Shown here: positions 25,289-34,247 of the stretch, in pieces
How positions within the stretch are numbered: the stretch's first letter is position 1
Layout: each line of letters starts with the position of its first letter
NCBI RefSeq assembly: GCF_014172375.1
Contig: NZ_WNXD01000002.1
Location: forward strand, 1,240,001-1,304,000
Reading direction: 5' to 3'
Source: Pedobacter planticolens
Lineage (GTDB): Bacteria; Bacteroidota; Bacteroidia; Sphingobacteriales; Sphingobacteriaceae
DNA length: 64,000 nucleotides
The notes under the pieces: generated by a model
What the model saw: the letters and a program-made list of their open reading frames with translations, nothing else
The model's database searches: none
Told to the model about the DNA's origin: nothing
Translations under genes and position numbers: made by a program

Positions 25289-25540
25289 ATGAAAAAAGGT
25301 ATAGTTTTTCTATTTATTATCCTGTTAAGCTTTTCATTTAGCCCAGCGGTAAAAGCACAATGTTCTATGTGCACCATTAATGCCGAACAGAGCACTAAAA
25401 ATGGGAATACACAAGGAAAAGGGCTTAATTCTGGCATCATTTATCTTTTAGTAATTCCTTATATTTTAATGACAGGAATTGGTGTTTTGTGGTATAGAAA
25501 TTACCGTAAGAAAGTTGCATCTGCACCGATAACTAACTAA
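25289..25540 (+). CDS. Small exported membrane protein with CSMC motif
   Basis: The 83-residue product starts at 25289 with a signal peptide ending in PAVKAQ, directly followed by CSMC. A single helix (GIIYLLVIPYILMTGIGVLWY, given here as about residues 47-68) and a basic tail follow. The CxxC at the mature N-terminus faces the periplasm and could bind copper or act as a thiol pair. The gene lies between DUF420 and DUF983, both oxidase-linked, so an assembly role, perhaps replacing the missing Sco cysteines, is a testable guess. I do not know a named family for it. Confidence 0.7.
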   Translation: MKKGIVFLFIILLSFSFSPAVKAQCSMCTINAEQSTKNGNTQGKGLNSGIIYLLVIPYILMTGIGVLWYRNYRKKVASAPITN

Positions 25541-25566
25541 TTTTTCTTCATCAAGCTTTTGCTGCC

Positions 25567-25977
25567 ATGGGTCATTCTACAAAGAAAACACCTAAACTCT
25601 ATGCGCTTCTAAAAGGAAAATGCCCGCATTGTAGAAGAGGAGCAATATTTACAGGAAGTATTTACGGTTTCAATATTCAACGCACCAATTACAAATGTGC
25701 TCATTGCGGGCAACGGTTTGAAATAGAACCGGGCTATTTTTATGCAGCCATGTACGTGAGTTATGCCATGAATATGGTAGAAATGATTACTATGGGTTTT
25801 GCCACTTATTATCTCTCTGATGGAAGATTAGATTTCGACTCATTGTGGCTGTATGTAGGTGTCATTTTTTTAGGTTCACTTTTTTTATCTCCCTTAAATT
25901 ATCGATATTCACGTATAATTTTACTGCATTTGCTATCGCCTAAAATTAAGTACAATGCAAATTTTGATAAGCCATGA
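25567..25977 (+). CDS. DUF983 family protein with zinc-ribbon-like motif
   Basis: This 136-residue protein has two CxxC pairs near the N-terminus (Cys19/Cys22 in CPHC and Cys44/Cys47 in CAHC), which form a likely zinc ribbon, then two transmembrane helices. EPGYFYAAMYVSYAMN is the typical DUF983 block. DUF983 proteins are recurrently coded with cox genes and are thought to help oxidase maturation. The stop codon overlaps the next start by four bases (ATGA). Confidence 0.88.
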   Translation: MGHSTKKTPKLYALLKGKCPHCRRGAIFTGSIYGFNIQRTNYKCAHCGQRFEIEPGYFYAAMYVSYAMNMVEMITMGFATYYLSDGRLDFDSLWLYVGVIFLGSLFLSPLNYRYSRIILLHLLSPKIKYNANFDKP

Positions 25978-26636
25978 TTAAACCTAAAACCTTATCCTTT
26001 TTAACTGAACTTTCCAAAAATAATAACCGCGAATGGTTTGCAGAAAACAAGTATTTGTATGAGGAAGCAAAAGCAGATTTATTTCCATTCATAGCGCAGC
26101 TGATAAAAGAGCTTGCTGCAATTGATCCACAGTTTTCTGCAGATACAGAGCCTAAAAAAGCATTAATGCGTATCTATCGCGATGTACGTTTTAGCAAAAA
26201 CAAAGATCCTTATAAAAAGAACTACGGAATTGCTTTTGATGTAAAAGGATATGGGCCAAATACAGCCGCATATTACCTTCATTTGCAACCAGGAAACTCT
26301 TTTTTCGGCGTAGGCTTTTGGCAACCAGAGTCTTCCGTATTAAAAATGATTAGAGAAGAAATTGATTACAATACTTCCGAATTTTTAGACGTTATCAATG
26401 CAAAAGAATTTAAAAATACATATAGACTTAGTCAAGAAGATAAACTGAAAAAAGCACCAAAGGGATATGAAGTTACACATCCAGAAATTGAATTATTAAA
26501 GTTGAAAAGCTTTATTGCAATTTATTCAATAGCGGATGAAGAGTTTTTTAAACCTACCATCGTTGATAAGTTAATAACTGCTTTTAAAACTATCCAACCA
26601 TTTGTTCTATTTTTGAGAAAAGCCACCACAGTATAA
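25974..26636 (+). CDS. DUF2461 family protein
   Basis: The 220-residue soluble protein matches the DUF2461 (TIGR02453) pattern: an opening FLTELSKNNNREWFAENK block, MRIYRDVRFSKNKDPYKKN, and AAYYLHLQPGNSFFGVGFW. There is no signal peptide and the biochemical role of the family is unknown. It is translationally coupled to DUF983 and followed after 2 bp by the OmpA-like gene, so it is probably the middle gene of a short transcript. Confidence 0.88.
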   Translation: MIKPKTLSFLTELSKNNNREWFAENKYLYEEAKADLFPFIAQLIKELAAIDPQFSADTEPKKALMRIYRDVRFSKNKDPYKKNYGIAFDVKGYGPNTAAYYLHLQPGNSFFGVGFWQPESSVLKMIREEIDYNTSEFLDVINAKEFKNTYRLSQEDKLKKAPKGYEVTHPEIELLKLKSFIAIYSIADEEFFKPTIVDKLITAFKTIQPFVLFLRKATTV

Positions 26637-26638
26637 TT

Positions 26639-27481
26639 ATGAGAAAAATCGCCCTGCTTGCAATATTAGTATTATTTGTTACCGCTATTAGTTCTTGCGT
26701 AATATTATCACCTAAAAAATATAAAGCCTTATTGTCAAAACAAGATTCATTAAGTACTGGCTGGACAGAATCTCAGCTTAAAAACGAAAGTTTAGAACAG
26801 TTAATTGCTCGTTTAAAAACGGATACTACAAACTTAACTGGGCAATTAAACGACTTAAAATCTCAATACAGTGAAATGGATGCCAACTATAATAAGTTAC
26901 GCAGCAATAGCTCTACAGAGATTAATAAACTTTCTGATGATTTAAAAAAACGTGAACAGCGCTTAAAAGAAGTAGAAGAAGTTTTACGCAAACGCGATGA
27001 AGCCACAAACCAATTAAAAGCAAAACTACAAGAAGCATTGCTGGGCTTTACTAAAAGCGGATTAACAGTTGAAATTAAAAATGGCAAAGTATATGTTTCG
27101 TTAACGGATAAATTATTATTCCCATCGGGTAGTATTATTATTGATGAAAAAGGTAAACAAGCGTTAACGCAATTAGCCACCGTATTAAAACAACAACCAG
27201 AAATTAATATCGCGGTAGAAGGTCATACCGATTCTCAAAAAATCACTAACCTTGGACAAATTAAAGATAACTGGGATTTAAGTGTGCTTAGATCTACATC
27301 GGTAGTTCGGTTTTTAACAGACGAGCAAAAAGTAGAAAGTGTTAGAATGACGGCAACAGGTAAAGGAGAGTTTCAGCCTTTAGGTCCAAATACAACAGCA
27401 GAAAGTCGTAGCAAAAACCGTAGAATAGAAATTGTACTTTCTCCTAAATTGGATGAATTGTATAATTTGATAAAACAATAA
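26639..27481 (+). CDS. OmpA-family lipoprotein with coiled coil
   Basis: The 280-residue protein has a lipoprotein signal (VTAISSC, Cys20), a long heptad-rich coiled coil (about 35-130), and an OmpA C-terminal domain (about 150-275) that binds peptidoglycan. NIAVEGHTDSQKI and RSKNRRIEIVLSP are the family's signature strands, with the Asp and Arg that hold diaminopimelate. It should tether the outer membrane to the wall. Its final codons form the left arm of a perfect 12-bp palindrome (27468-27492), so a hairpin overlaps the stop codon. Confidence 0.88.
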   Translation: MRKIALLAILVLFVTAISSCVILSPKKYKALLSKQDSLSTGWTESQLKNESLEQLIARLKTDTTNLTGQLNDLKSQYSEMDANYNKLRSNSSTEINKLSDDLKKREQRLKEVEEVLRKRDEATNQLKAKLQEALLGFTKSGLTVEIKNGKVYVSLTDKLLFPSGSIIIDEKGKQALTQLATVLKQQPEINIAVEGHTDSQKITNLGQIKDNWDLSVLRSTSVVRFLTDEQKVESVRMTATGKGEFQPLGPNTTAESRSKNRRIEIVLSPKLDELYNLIKQ

Positions 27482-27492
27482 TTGTTTTATCA
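27468..27492 (+). terminator. Stem-loop across the stop codon of the OmpA-like gene
   Basis: Perfect 12-bp arms (27468-27479 and 27481-27492) flank one base. No T-run follows, so it is a stability or 3'-end-protecting hairpin at best, not a standard terminator. Confidence 0.4.
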
Positions 27493-27505
27493 TTCATAGT
27501 TAGTT

Positions 27506-27665
27506 TTGTCATTCAGAGCGCAGCGAAGAATCTATTATTAAACAAGCTAGAGATTCTTCGCTGCGCTCTGAATGACAATAGCAATAGGAGGCTTTTTCCC
27601 GCATTACGATTCCCATTTTCATGGGAATGACGAGCAAAATTCTTCGCTGCGCTCTGAATGACAAA
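27506..27665. repeat. Dispersed palindromes: perfect 28-bp inverted repeat plus two further units
   Basis: Arms at 27506-27533 and 27551-27578 are perfectly complementary over 28 bp and belong to the family at 5302-5377. A TTCCCATTTTCATGGGAA unit follows (27609-27627), as at 2886, and then a half copy of the first family (27637-27664) that ends 7 bp from the rfbC stop codon. The spacer separates convergent genes. Confidence 0.85.
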
Positions 27666-27671
27666 GGAGGC

Positions 27672-28226
27672 TTAAAAAGGACTTTTTAAATCTTTAAAAT
27701 TACCTAAAACCAAATCTTTATCAGATAATAAAAATTCGTTTGCATTAACTTGCTCGCTCCAATTTATATTTAATGTTGGGTCGTTCCACATTATGCCGAT
27801 TTCAGAACTCTTATCGTAGTAATTAGTTACTTTATACGTGAAAATGGTATTGTCTTCTAACGTAAGAAATCCATGTAAAAAGCCTGGGGGCATCCATAGT
27901 TGTTTATGATTTTCGCCACTTAATTCTAGTGCAAAATGCTCGCCGTATGTAGCTGAGTTTTTACGAATATCAACAGCAACATCTAATACACTTCCTTGCA
28001 GTACACGAACTAATTTGCCTTGTGCAAAAGGAGGTGCTTGCGCATGTAAGCCGCGTAAAGTTCCTTTTTGAGAAAAGGATTGATTATCCTGCACAAATAC
28101 AGCATTTATACCTACTTCCGAAAATGATTTTGCACTATAACTCTCGTAAAAATAACCGCGTGGGTCTTTCCAAATTTTCGGTTCAATTACAAGAAGGTCT
28201 TTTATTGGGGTTTCTATGATGTTCAT
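27672..28226 (-). CDS. rfbC: dTDP-4-dehydrorhamnose 3,5-epimerase
   Basis: RfbC (RmlC) epimerises C3 and C5 of dTDP-4-keto-6-deoxyglucose in dTDP-rhamnose synthesis. The 184-residue length is normal. The cupin-fold motifs are present: GTLRGLHAQAPPFAQGKLVR with the catalytic His, VLDVAVDIRKNSATYGEH, MPPGFLHGFLTLED and a YYDKSSEIGIMWNDP end with the catalytic Tyr. No other rhamnose gene is in the window, so the partners must lie elsewhere. It sits 1 bp from the stop of DUF4286 and is probably read from that gene's promoter. Confidence 0.93.
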   Translation of the reverse strand: MNIIETPIKDLLVIEPKIWKDPRGYFYESYSAKSFSEVGINAVFVQDNQSFSQKGTLRGLHAQAPPFAQGKLVRVLQGSVLDVAVDIRKNSATYGEHFALELSGENHKQLWMPPGFLHGFLTLEDNTIFTYKVTNYYDKSSEIGIMWNDPTLNINWSEQVNANEFLLSDKDLVLGNFKDLKSPF

Positions 28227-28227
28227 A

Positions 28228-28530
28228 TTAGGCTACAAATTCCATTAATGTGCGAAAAGCAACAAATCTATTTTCGAATTTACTTTGCAAATCTGTTTGC
28301 AAAGTTGGGGCGTAATTTTGCTGATAATCTTCATAAGCTTCCAGCGTTTCTGCAACATATTGTGTACAATACGTTACTCCCTCATTTGGCGAATCTAATA
28401 CCTTTAATAAACGATTGGAAACAAATTTTCCAGTTGCCATTACCTCAGGAATATGGATTTCTAACATCCATTGCAACCACTCTTCTGCAGCTGCATCTTC
28501 TATAATTACGGTTACATTATATAATAACAT
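28228..28530 (-). CDS. DUF4286 family protein
   Basis: The 100-residue soluble protein fits DUF4286, a Bacteroidota family with a ferredoxin-like or dimeric alpha-beta-barrel look: an opening LLYNVTVIIEDAAAEEWLQW strand-helix, then HIPEVMATGKF. Function is unknown. Its ATG lies 4 nt downstream of a perfect -7 box at 28535-28542, and it forms a two-gene unit with rfbC. Confidence 0.85.
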   Translation of the reverse strand: MLLYNVTVIIEDAAAEEWLQWMLEIHIPEVMATGKFVSNRLLKVLDSPNEGVTYCTQYVAETLEAYEDYQQNYAPTLQTDLQSKFENRFVAFRTLMEFVA

Positions 28531-28534
28531 GGTA

Positions 28535-28542
28535 CAAAGATA
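28535..28542 (-). promoter_or_regulatory. -7 promoter box of the DUF4286-rfbC unit
   Basis: On the minus strand it reads TATCTTTG, matching TAnnTTTG, and the ATG follows after exactly 4 nt. The box lies between the start of this unit and the stop codon of the upstream TPR gene, which it follows by only a few bases. Confidence 0.6.
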
Positions 28543-28545
28543 TAA

Positions 28546-30354
28546 TTAAGTGCCTACATTATCACCACGGATATTTCTAAAACGTTTCCGCGCTTCTGCA
28601 TTAAACATACTGCCTGGGTAATCATTCATTAATTGTTGATACAATTTCTTAGCCTCATCGGGATTATTTAGTTTTTTCTCTAAAATATCCGCCAGTGTAA
28701 ACAAGGCATCATCAATCCAAATGCTATTATTTTGAGTTGTAATTAATTCTTTTAGCACAGTAACCGCTTTATTTAGCTCACTAGTTTTGATATAAATTTT
28801 AGCTTTTGCCATTAAAATATCATCTATTAAACTGTTGTTCGGATAGGTAATATCAATGCTATCTAATTTACGTAATGCTTGGTCGGAAAGGTTCATAAAC
28901 TGCAGCATTTCTGCATCAGCATACATTTTTAGCGCTAAACTATCATTCTTGCTTTGCAAATTATCTGATAATAAAAGACTTAAATTCAGAGCATCGTTTG
29001 CAATTAACTGCGTGGTAGATGCTTTTAAAACATCTGCTTGAGATTTAGCATAATCAAAATCGCCCACATAAAAATTAAGTCTTGCGGAGCGATACCGGGC
29101 TTCATTACCAATGGGTTGATTTTCGAATTGCTTAGCCACTTGTTCATAAACCAAAATTGCTTCCCATGGTTGCTTGGTTAAAATGTAAATATCACCTAAG
29201 TCTATTTTTACCTGACCAACATCAGCATTAGAAATCCCTTGAATTTTTAAAGCTTCTTCCAAAGTGGCTTCTGCTTTCTTCAAATCATTTAAATAATAAG
29301 CTTGCAAATACGCAAGTTTTTTTAAAGCGAAAAGTGTTTGTGGAATCTTACCATATTTAGTTAAAACATCTTCGTATTCAGTAGCTAATAGCTGAATTGC
29401 CTGTTTATCAAATTTTCCAGCAACTGCTAATTCATATTTGGCATCAATAAGTTCAATCTTAGCTTGCACATATAGCTCGTTCTCTGGTCCTTTTGTTAAA
29501 ATATATTCGTACGCTTTTATGGCAGTAGAAAATGCTTTGTTTGCGGTAAAAGTATCAGCTGTATTAAATAATAATGTTCCATCACCTTTGGTACGTTTAT
29601 CTTGTGCAATTAATTGCCTTAATGCCATCTCGTAATCTTGCTGTTGGATATATTGCCAGGTGAGTAGTTCTGTATAAATTTCCGTTTGTGGATCTTTTTG
29701 TATCTTTTTAAGTAAAGCTGCTTGCAATAATTGATAATCAGTATTGTCTTCAAACACAGAGGATAAAACGTTTTCTGCTTGTGGTAATAATTGAGGAGTG
29801 ATAGGCAAAGCATTCAAATATTCCTCTATGAGCATTTTTTTATCTTTTTTAAATCGATAAATACTCAGCAATTCATAAACAAACATTTGCTCATCACCAA
29901 ATAATTTTCTGCCTTGCAAAAAGGCTACAATTGCCATATCATATGCTTCGAAACGATAAAAACTATTGGCTAATTCTCTAAATTTATACTCGTCTTTTGG
30001 TGTGTTGTTTATCGCATCCTGAAATAATTTGTTGGCATCAACTATGCGACCATTTTCTTGATAAACCCTACCTAATGCAACTGTATATTGTGTTTTTGTT
30101 GGATATTGTTTAATCAGTTTTTTAAGGAAGCTTTCTGCCTCAGTATATTTTTTTATTTTAATGAGCGAAGTAAAATAAAGCTCGAAGTAAGTATCGTTTT
30201 TAGTGGTGTTAAATAATTTCTCTAATAAAACTGCCGCCTTCTCATACTCTGCTTGTTGGTAATACTGATACGCCAAAGCCTCATCCACATTATCTTGCGC
30301 ATGCAATAAAAAATAAGAGCAAGTTAAAAAGCAGATTAAGATAAATTTTTTCAT
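28546..30354 (-). CDS. Tetratricopeptide repeat protein, exported
   Basis: The 602-residue protein has a signal peptide (MKKFILICFLTCSYFLLHAQ) and is made of helical pairs of TPR type from about residue 25 to the end; examples are AYQYYQQAEYEKAAVLLEKL, AEATLEEALKIQG and a final NPDEAKKLYQQLMNDYPGS. It would lie in the periplasm as a scaffold. No enzyme domain is seen. The pattern is frequent in Bacteroidota outer-membrane assembly and T9SS-associated proteins, but no specific link is evident here. Confidence 0.85.
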   Translation of the reverse strand: MKKFILICFLTCSYFLLHAQDNVDEALAYQYYQQAEYEKAAVLLEKLFNTTKNDTYFELYFTSLIKIKKYTEAESFLKKLIKQYPTKTQYTVALGRVYQENGRIVDANKLFQDAINNTPKDEYKFRELANSFYRFEAYDMAIVAFLQGRKLFGDEQMFVYELLSIYRFKKDKKMLIEEYLNALPITPQLLPQAENVLSSVFEDNTDYQLLQAALLKKIQKDPQTEIYTELLTWQYIQQQDYEMALRQLIAQDKRTKGDGTLLFNTADTFTANKAFSTAIKAYEYILTKGPENELYVQAKIELIDAKYELAVAGKFDKQAIQLLATEYEDVLTKYGKIPQTLFALKKLAYLQAYYLNDLKKAEATLEEALKIQGISNADVGQVKIDLGDIYILTKQPWEAILVYEQVAKQFENQPIGNEARYRSARLNFYVGDFDYAKSQADVLKASTTQLIANDALNLSLLLSDNLQSKNDSLALKMYADAEMLQFMNLSDQALRKLDSIDITYPNNSLIDDILMAKAKIYIKTSELNKAVTVLKELITTQNNSIWIDDALFTLADILEKKLNNPDEAKKLYQQLMNDYPGSMFNAEARKRFRNIRGDNVGT

Positions 30355-30563
30355 TAAAATAGATAAACTTGTAGTTTAAATTTAAGTATTTAGTACACAG
30401 TTTAGGCTTGCTTGCTAAAATAACGAAAATTGTTAAAGCGTATTCTAAATGTTACTCATATTTTATTTGATTAAAGTGCAATGTTGCTACATTGAGACTT
30501 GGAACACTGTTTAGAGATAAGTAACAATATTACTATTTAATGCCTTTGCCAAATAGGGTTGCT

Positions 30564-30571
30564 TATTTTTG
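30564..30571 (+). promoter_or_regulatory. -7 promoter box of the S9-like gene
   Basis: TATTTTTG matches TAnnTTTG, with TTTG 15 bp upstream. It lies after the upstream in-frame ATG at 30559 begins and 14 nt before the ATG at 30586, which supports the later start. Confidence 0.5.
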
Positions 30572-30585
30572 TATACGATTTAACT

Positions 30586-32481
30586 ATGACGATGATTGTG
30601 AAGAGATATGTTTGGATAATGCTTGTTGCACTCTTTTTTGCCTGTAAACAGGAGAATAAGGTTGCAATTATTCCTGTTGATGATTTTTTTAAATCGCAAG
30701 ATAAAGCTACATATCGTATTTCTCCCGATGGTAAAAGTCTTTCTTACTTGAAGTTACAAGACAAAAAGCAAAATCTTTTTGTAGAAGATATTGCTACAGG
30801 AAAAGTGGTTCAGCTGACGCATTTACATGAAAAAAATATCAATTTTTATTCGTGGGTAAGTAATAACGAGTTAATTTATTACAAAGAAAAAGCTGGGGAA
30901 CGTTTTCAGTCTGACCTTTTTATTATTAATAAAGAAGGTACAAAAGAAAGACAATTAGGAAGTAACGAAAAGAGCAGGATTAGAGTTTTAGAAGATCAAT
31001 TAATTGAAGATAAGTTTTTGTTGGTGCTTTCTAATAGAAGAGATTCTACTGTTTCTGATGTTTATCGTTTAAATGTTAGAGATGGAAAAATGGAGATGGC
31101 AGCCCAAAATCCAGGTAATATTACCAATTGGATGACAGATTCGAGAGGTAAACTTCGCATGGCAGTTTCAAGCGATGGCGTAAATGAAACCTTGTTGTAT
31201 CGAGAAAATGAAGAGCAAGAATTAAAACCAATTATTACCAATAACTTTAAAACAACGCTATTTCCAGTTGCATTTTCTGAGGATAAACCCAATATTATTT
31301 ACGCTATATCTAATGTAAATAGAGATAAAAATGCCTTAATAGAATTAGATTGTACTACGGGAAAAGAGAAAAGTGTACTTTTTGCAAACGATACCTTAAA
31401 TGTTGTTGATGCACAATATTCTAGGCAAAAAGGCAAAATGGCTTATGTAGTTTATGAAACCTGGAAAAAGGAAAAACATTATTTGGATGATGATGCAAAG
31501 ATTCTTTATCAAAAATTGGATAAACTATTGCCAAAAACAGAATCGCGAATAATTGATAGAGATAAAAACGAAAATGTATTTGTAGTTAGAACATTTACCG
31601 ATAGAAACCCTGGATCTTATTATTTATATAGTGCTAATTCTGGTACGTTAAAAAAACTAAGCGATATTAATTCTGCAATTAATGTAGAGCAAATGTGCGA
31701 AATGAAACCCATTAGTTATATAGCTAGAGATGGGTTGAAAATAAACGGATATTTAACATTGCCCTTAAATACAAGTGCTAAAGATCTGCCTGTTGTAGTA
31801 ATGCCACATAATGGCCCTGGACTACGTAATACTTGGGGATTTAATGCTGAAGTACAATTTTTAGCGAATAGGGGTTATGCGGTTTTGCAAGTAAATTACC
31901 GTGGATCTACAGGTTATGGAAAGAGTTTTTACGCTGCTGGATTTAAACAATGGGGTGCTAAAATACAAGACGATGTTGATGACGGCGTACAATGGTTAAT
32001 TAATAGAAAGATTGCTAATCCTCAAAAAATAGCAATTTATGGTAGTGGTTTTGGAGGTTATATCGCTTTAAATGGTGCTATTAAAAGCCCGAAATTGTAT
32101 AAATGTGCAGCATCAAATTCTGGCGTACTTAATTTATTCAGTTATTTAAAATCAATTCCACCGTACTTTAAATCGAATTTGCAAATGTATTACGATGTTT
32201 TAGGCAATCCAGATACGGATGTAGATTATATGCGCCAAGCATCACCAGTGTTTCATGCCGATAAAATTAATATTCCTATCTTTATTACTCAAAATATTAA
32301 AGACCCACGCATTAACTCAAGTGATGCGATACAATTCGTTAAAGAATTGAAAAAGCGTAATGCGCCAGTTACTTATTTTGAAAAGGAAGAAACTCCTTTT
32401 GCTATGAACCGCGAAGAAAGCCGTCAGAAAGTTTACACCGCTTTAGAGCAGTTTTTAGAAAGTAATTTGAAGAAGAAATAA
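30586..32481 (+). CDS. S9 (prolyl oligopeptidase) family lipoprotein without catalytic Ser and His
   Basis: The 631-residue protein starts at 30586 with a lipoprotein signal (LVALFFAC). A beta-propeller-like part (about 35-375) precedes an alpha/beta-hydrolase domain with the S9 block VVMPHNGPGLRNTWGFN and VNYRGSTGYGKSFY. The family nucleophile motif GGSYGG reads GSGFGG here (residues 486-491), so the Ser position is Gly488 and the neighbouring Ser is shifted by one. The His expected in GExHGF is Thr603 in KEETPFA. Only the Asp (Asp573 in IKDPRIN) remains. It is thus probably a non-peptidase homologue. The gene is intact and is followed after 15 bp by a histidine kinase, so a binding or sensing role is possible. 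Confidence 0.85.
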   Translation: MTMIVKRYVWIMLVALFFACKQENKVAIIPVDDFFKSQDKATYRISPDGKSLSYLKLQDKKQNLFVEDIATGKVVQLTHLHEKNINFYSWVSNNELIYYKEKAGERFQSDLFIINKEGTKERQLGSNEKSRIRVLEDQLIEDKFLLVLSNRRDSTVSDVYRLNVRDGKMEMAAQNPGNITNWMTDSRGKLRMAVSSDGVNETLLYRENEEQELKPIITNNFKTTLFPVAFSEDKPNIIYAISNVNRDKNALIELDCTTGKEKSVLFANDTLNVVDAQYSRQKGKMAYVVYETWKKEKHYLDDDAKILYQKLDKLLPKTESRIIDRDKNENVFVVRTFTDRNPGSYYLYSANSGTLKKLSDINSAINVEQMCEMKPISYIARDGLKINGYLTLPLNTSAKDLPVVVMPHNGPGLRNTWGFNAEVQFLANRGYAVLQVNYRGSTGYGKSFYAAGFKQWGAKIQDDVDDGVQWLINRKIANPQKIAIYGSGFGGYIALNGAIKSPKLYKCAASNSGVLNLFSYLKSIPPYFKSNLQMYYDVLGNPDTDVDYMRQASPVFHADKINIPIFITQNIKDPRINSSDAIQFVKELKKRNAPVTYFEKEETPFAMNREESRQKVYTALEQFLESNLKKK

Positions 32482-32496
32482 CCCGTTAAATCAACA

Positions 32497-34167
32497 ATGG
32501 TTTCAGAAAAGGATAGTGGTTATCGAAAGAATTTTTCACTGATAGTAACGTTTATTGTCTTAATTTCTATCCTATTTATCCTTTCCCTTTTTTTAGCTTT
32601 TAATTTCAGTAAAAAGAATATTGAAAATGATTTTGTATCGGCCAAAGCCAATGTACTCGAAGAAAGTATAAAACCATACAATGATTTCTTTTTAAATAAA
32701 CTGCCCGAAATTTCATATTACAACGGTTATTTAGATTCGGCAACGGCTTCTAAATTTGTTGATACGGTTTTACTGCAATATCCATTTGTGTCTAAAGTGA
32801 TTTTTTACGATACACAGGTAAAAAATGTAAAATACGAAGAAAACGGGCTTAACATAGGCGATTTTTCCATAGGGATGAAAAACGTATATCAGTTTGGAAG
32901 CCTTGTGCCTAAAGATTCGATAAAGCTTTTTGGAGAAAATGAAGTTAGGAAAAATGTTAGTCTTGATGATTTTACAGCACTTTCTATCAAACTCATCAAC
33001 TTTGTGCAAAAATTGGATACTACAAAAGTGCCAAGTCAGGAAGAGCTATTTAGTAATTTCACAAACATCCGTTCTAATCACATCGATTATTTTAATATTC
33101 CTAGTCATGAGTTGTTAAAAACCTACAAAAAGATGGTAACAACGAAACTAGAATCTGATCCTGTTTACGAGCAGGATATGCTTTCTTTTCAGTTAGATCC
33201 ATATAAAATCAAGATTAAAAACTCCAGACCGTTATTATATCAAAATATTAGAATTGAACCAGTTACGTATGACCCTTTAGATACTTCATCAGAATATATT
33301 ACTGGAGAAATTACGCTAGGAGGGCCTTTTTCAGATTATAAACTGTATTTTATTTCATCCAAATCATTTGTAAAAAAGGAGATATTCAGTTTTTTCTTGC
33401 CAATAGCAGCATTGTTATTGCTGGTTTATGGCGTATTGATATTGGTTGCTTTTTTAATTTATCGAAACTTAAATATCAACCATAAAATGTTTAAGCTGCA
33501 ATATGACTTCGTTACAAATCTTACGCACGAGTTTAAAACGCCAGTTAGTGTAATTAAAATTGCTGGAAATAACATTAAAAGTGCGGCAAGTTTAACCGAA
33601 CGGGAACAACAATTGTATGGTAAAATATTAGATGAGGAAGCTGATAAACTGAATGGTTTGATGAATAAATTGCTGGCGTTTACGCAGATAGAAAATAAGG
33701 CAATTACTTTAAATCAGGATGAAGTAAATATAGAGGAGTTTATTGAAAGTACAATTGATGTACACCAATTAAAACATCCAGATTTTGAATTTACCTACGA
33801 AGTTTCGGGCTTTAAAACATTTATAACAGATCCAGTTTTATTGGGTAGTTTGTTTGATAATTTAGTAGAGAATTCCTACAAATATTCTCCACCAGATCGT
33901 AAAAAACTGCACATTAGTGCTCGGTTAATTAAAGATAGGATTGTACTTCGATTTAAAGATGCAGGGATTGGTATTCCATCCTCAGAAATAAATAATATCT
34001 TTAAAAAGTTTTATCGTATTCAAAACCGATACAACCAAAATGGAAGCGTAGGTTTGGGCTTGGCTTTCTGTAAGGAACTTGTTAACTTTATGAACGGCGA
34101 TATCTCGGTAAAAAGTGTTGTAGATAAAGGAACAGAATTTAAAATTGTACTACCCTATATTAATTGA
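32497..34167 (+). CDS. Two-component sensor histidine kinase
   Basis: The 556-residue kinase has two transmembrane helices (about 14-36 and 298-322) around a periplasmic domain of ~260 residues that I do not recognise. The cytoplasmic part has no clear HAMP, then the H-box NLTHEFKTPVSVIK (His344), the N-box LFDNLVENSYKYSP, and the G-boxes RFKDAGIGIP and GSVGLGLAFCKEL. The type resembles RprX-like kinases of Bacteroidota. The partner regulator is encoded 80 bp downstream and the S9-like gene directly upstream; the three genes run in one direction. Confidence 0.92.
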   Translation: MVSEKDSGYRKNFSLIVTFIVLISILFILSLFLAFNFSKKNIENDFVSAKANVLEESIKPYNDFFLNKLPEISYYNGYLDSATASKFVDTVLLQYPFVSKVIFYDTQVKNVKYEENGLNIGDFSIGMKNVYQFGSLVPKDSIKLFGENEVRKNVSLDDFTALSIKLINFVQKLDTTKVPSQEELFSNFTNIRSNHIDYFNIPSHELLKTYKKMVTTKLESDPVYEQDMLSFQLDPYKIKIKNSRPLLYQNIRIEPVTYDPLDTSSEYITGEITLGGPFSDYKLYFISSKSFVKKEIFSFFLPIAALLLLVYGVLILVAFLIYRNLNINHKMFKLQYDFVTNLTHEFKTPVSVIKIAGNNIKSAASLTEREQQLYGKILDEEADKLNGLMNKLLAFTQIENKAITLNQDEVNIEEFIESTIDVHQLKHPDFEFTYEVSGFKTFITDPVLLGSLFDNLVENSYKYSPPDRKKLHISARLIKDRIVLRFKDAGIGIPSSEINNIFKKFYRIQNRYNQNGSVGLGLAFCKELVNFMNGDISVKSVVDKGTEFKIVLPYIN

Positions 34168-34247
34168 AATGTTGTAAGATTTTATTGTTGTAATGTTGTT
34201 GTACAGCTTTCCAACTTTTTAACTTTCCAACTTTAAAACAAATAAAT

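Noticed and set aside
27672..28226. Polysaccharide biosynthesis locus around rfbC
   Set aside because: No other sugar-nucleotide, glycosyltransferase or export gene lies nearby; neighbours are unrelated.
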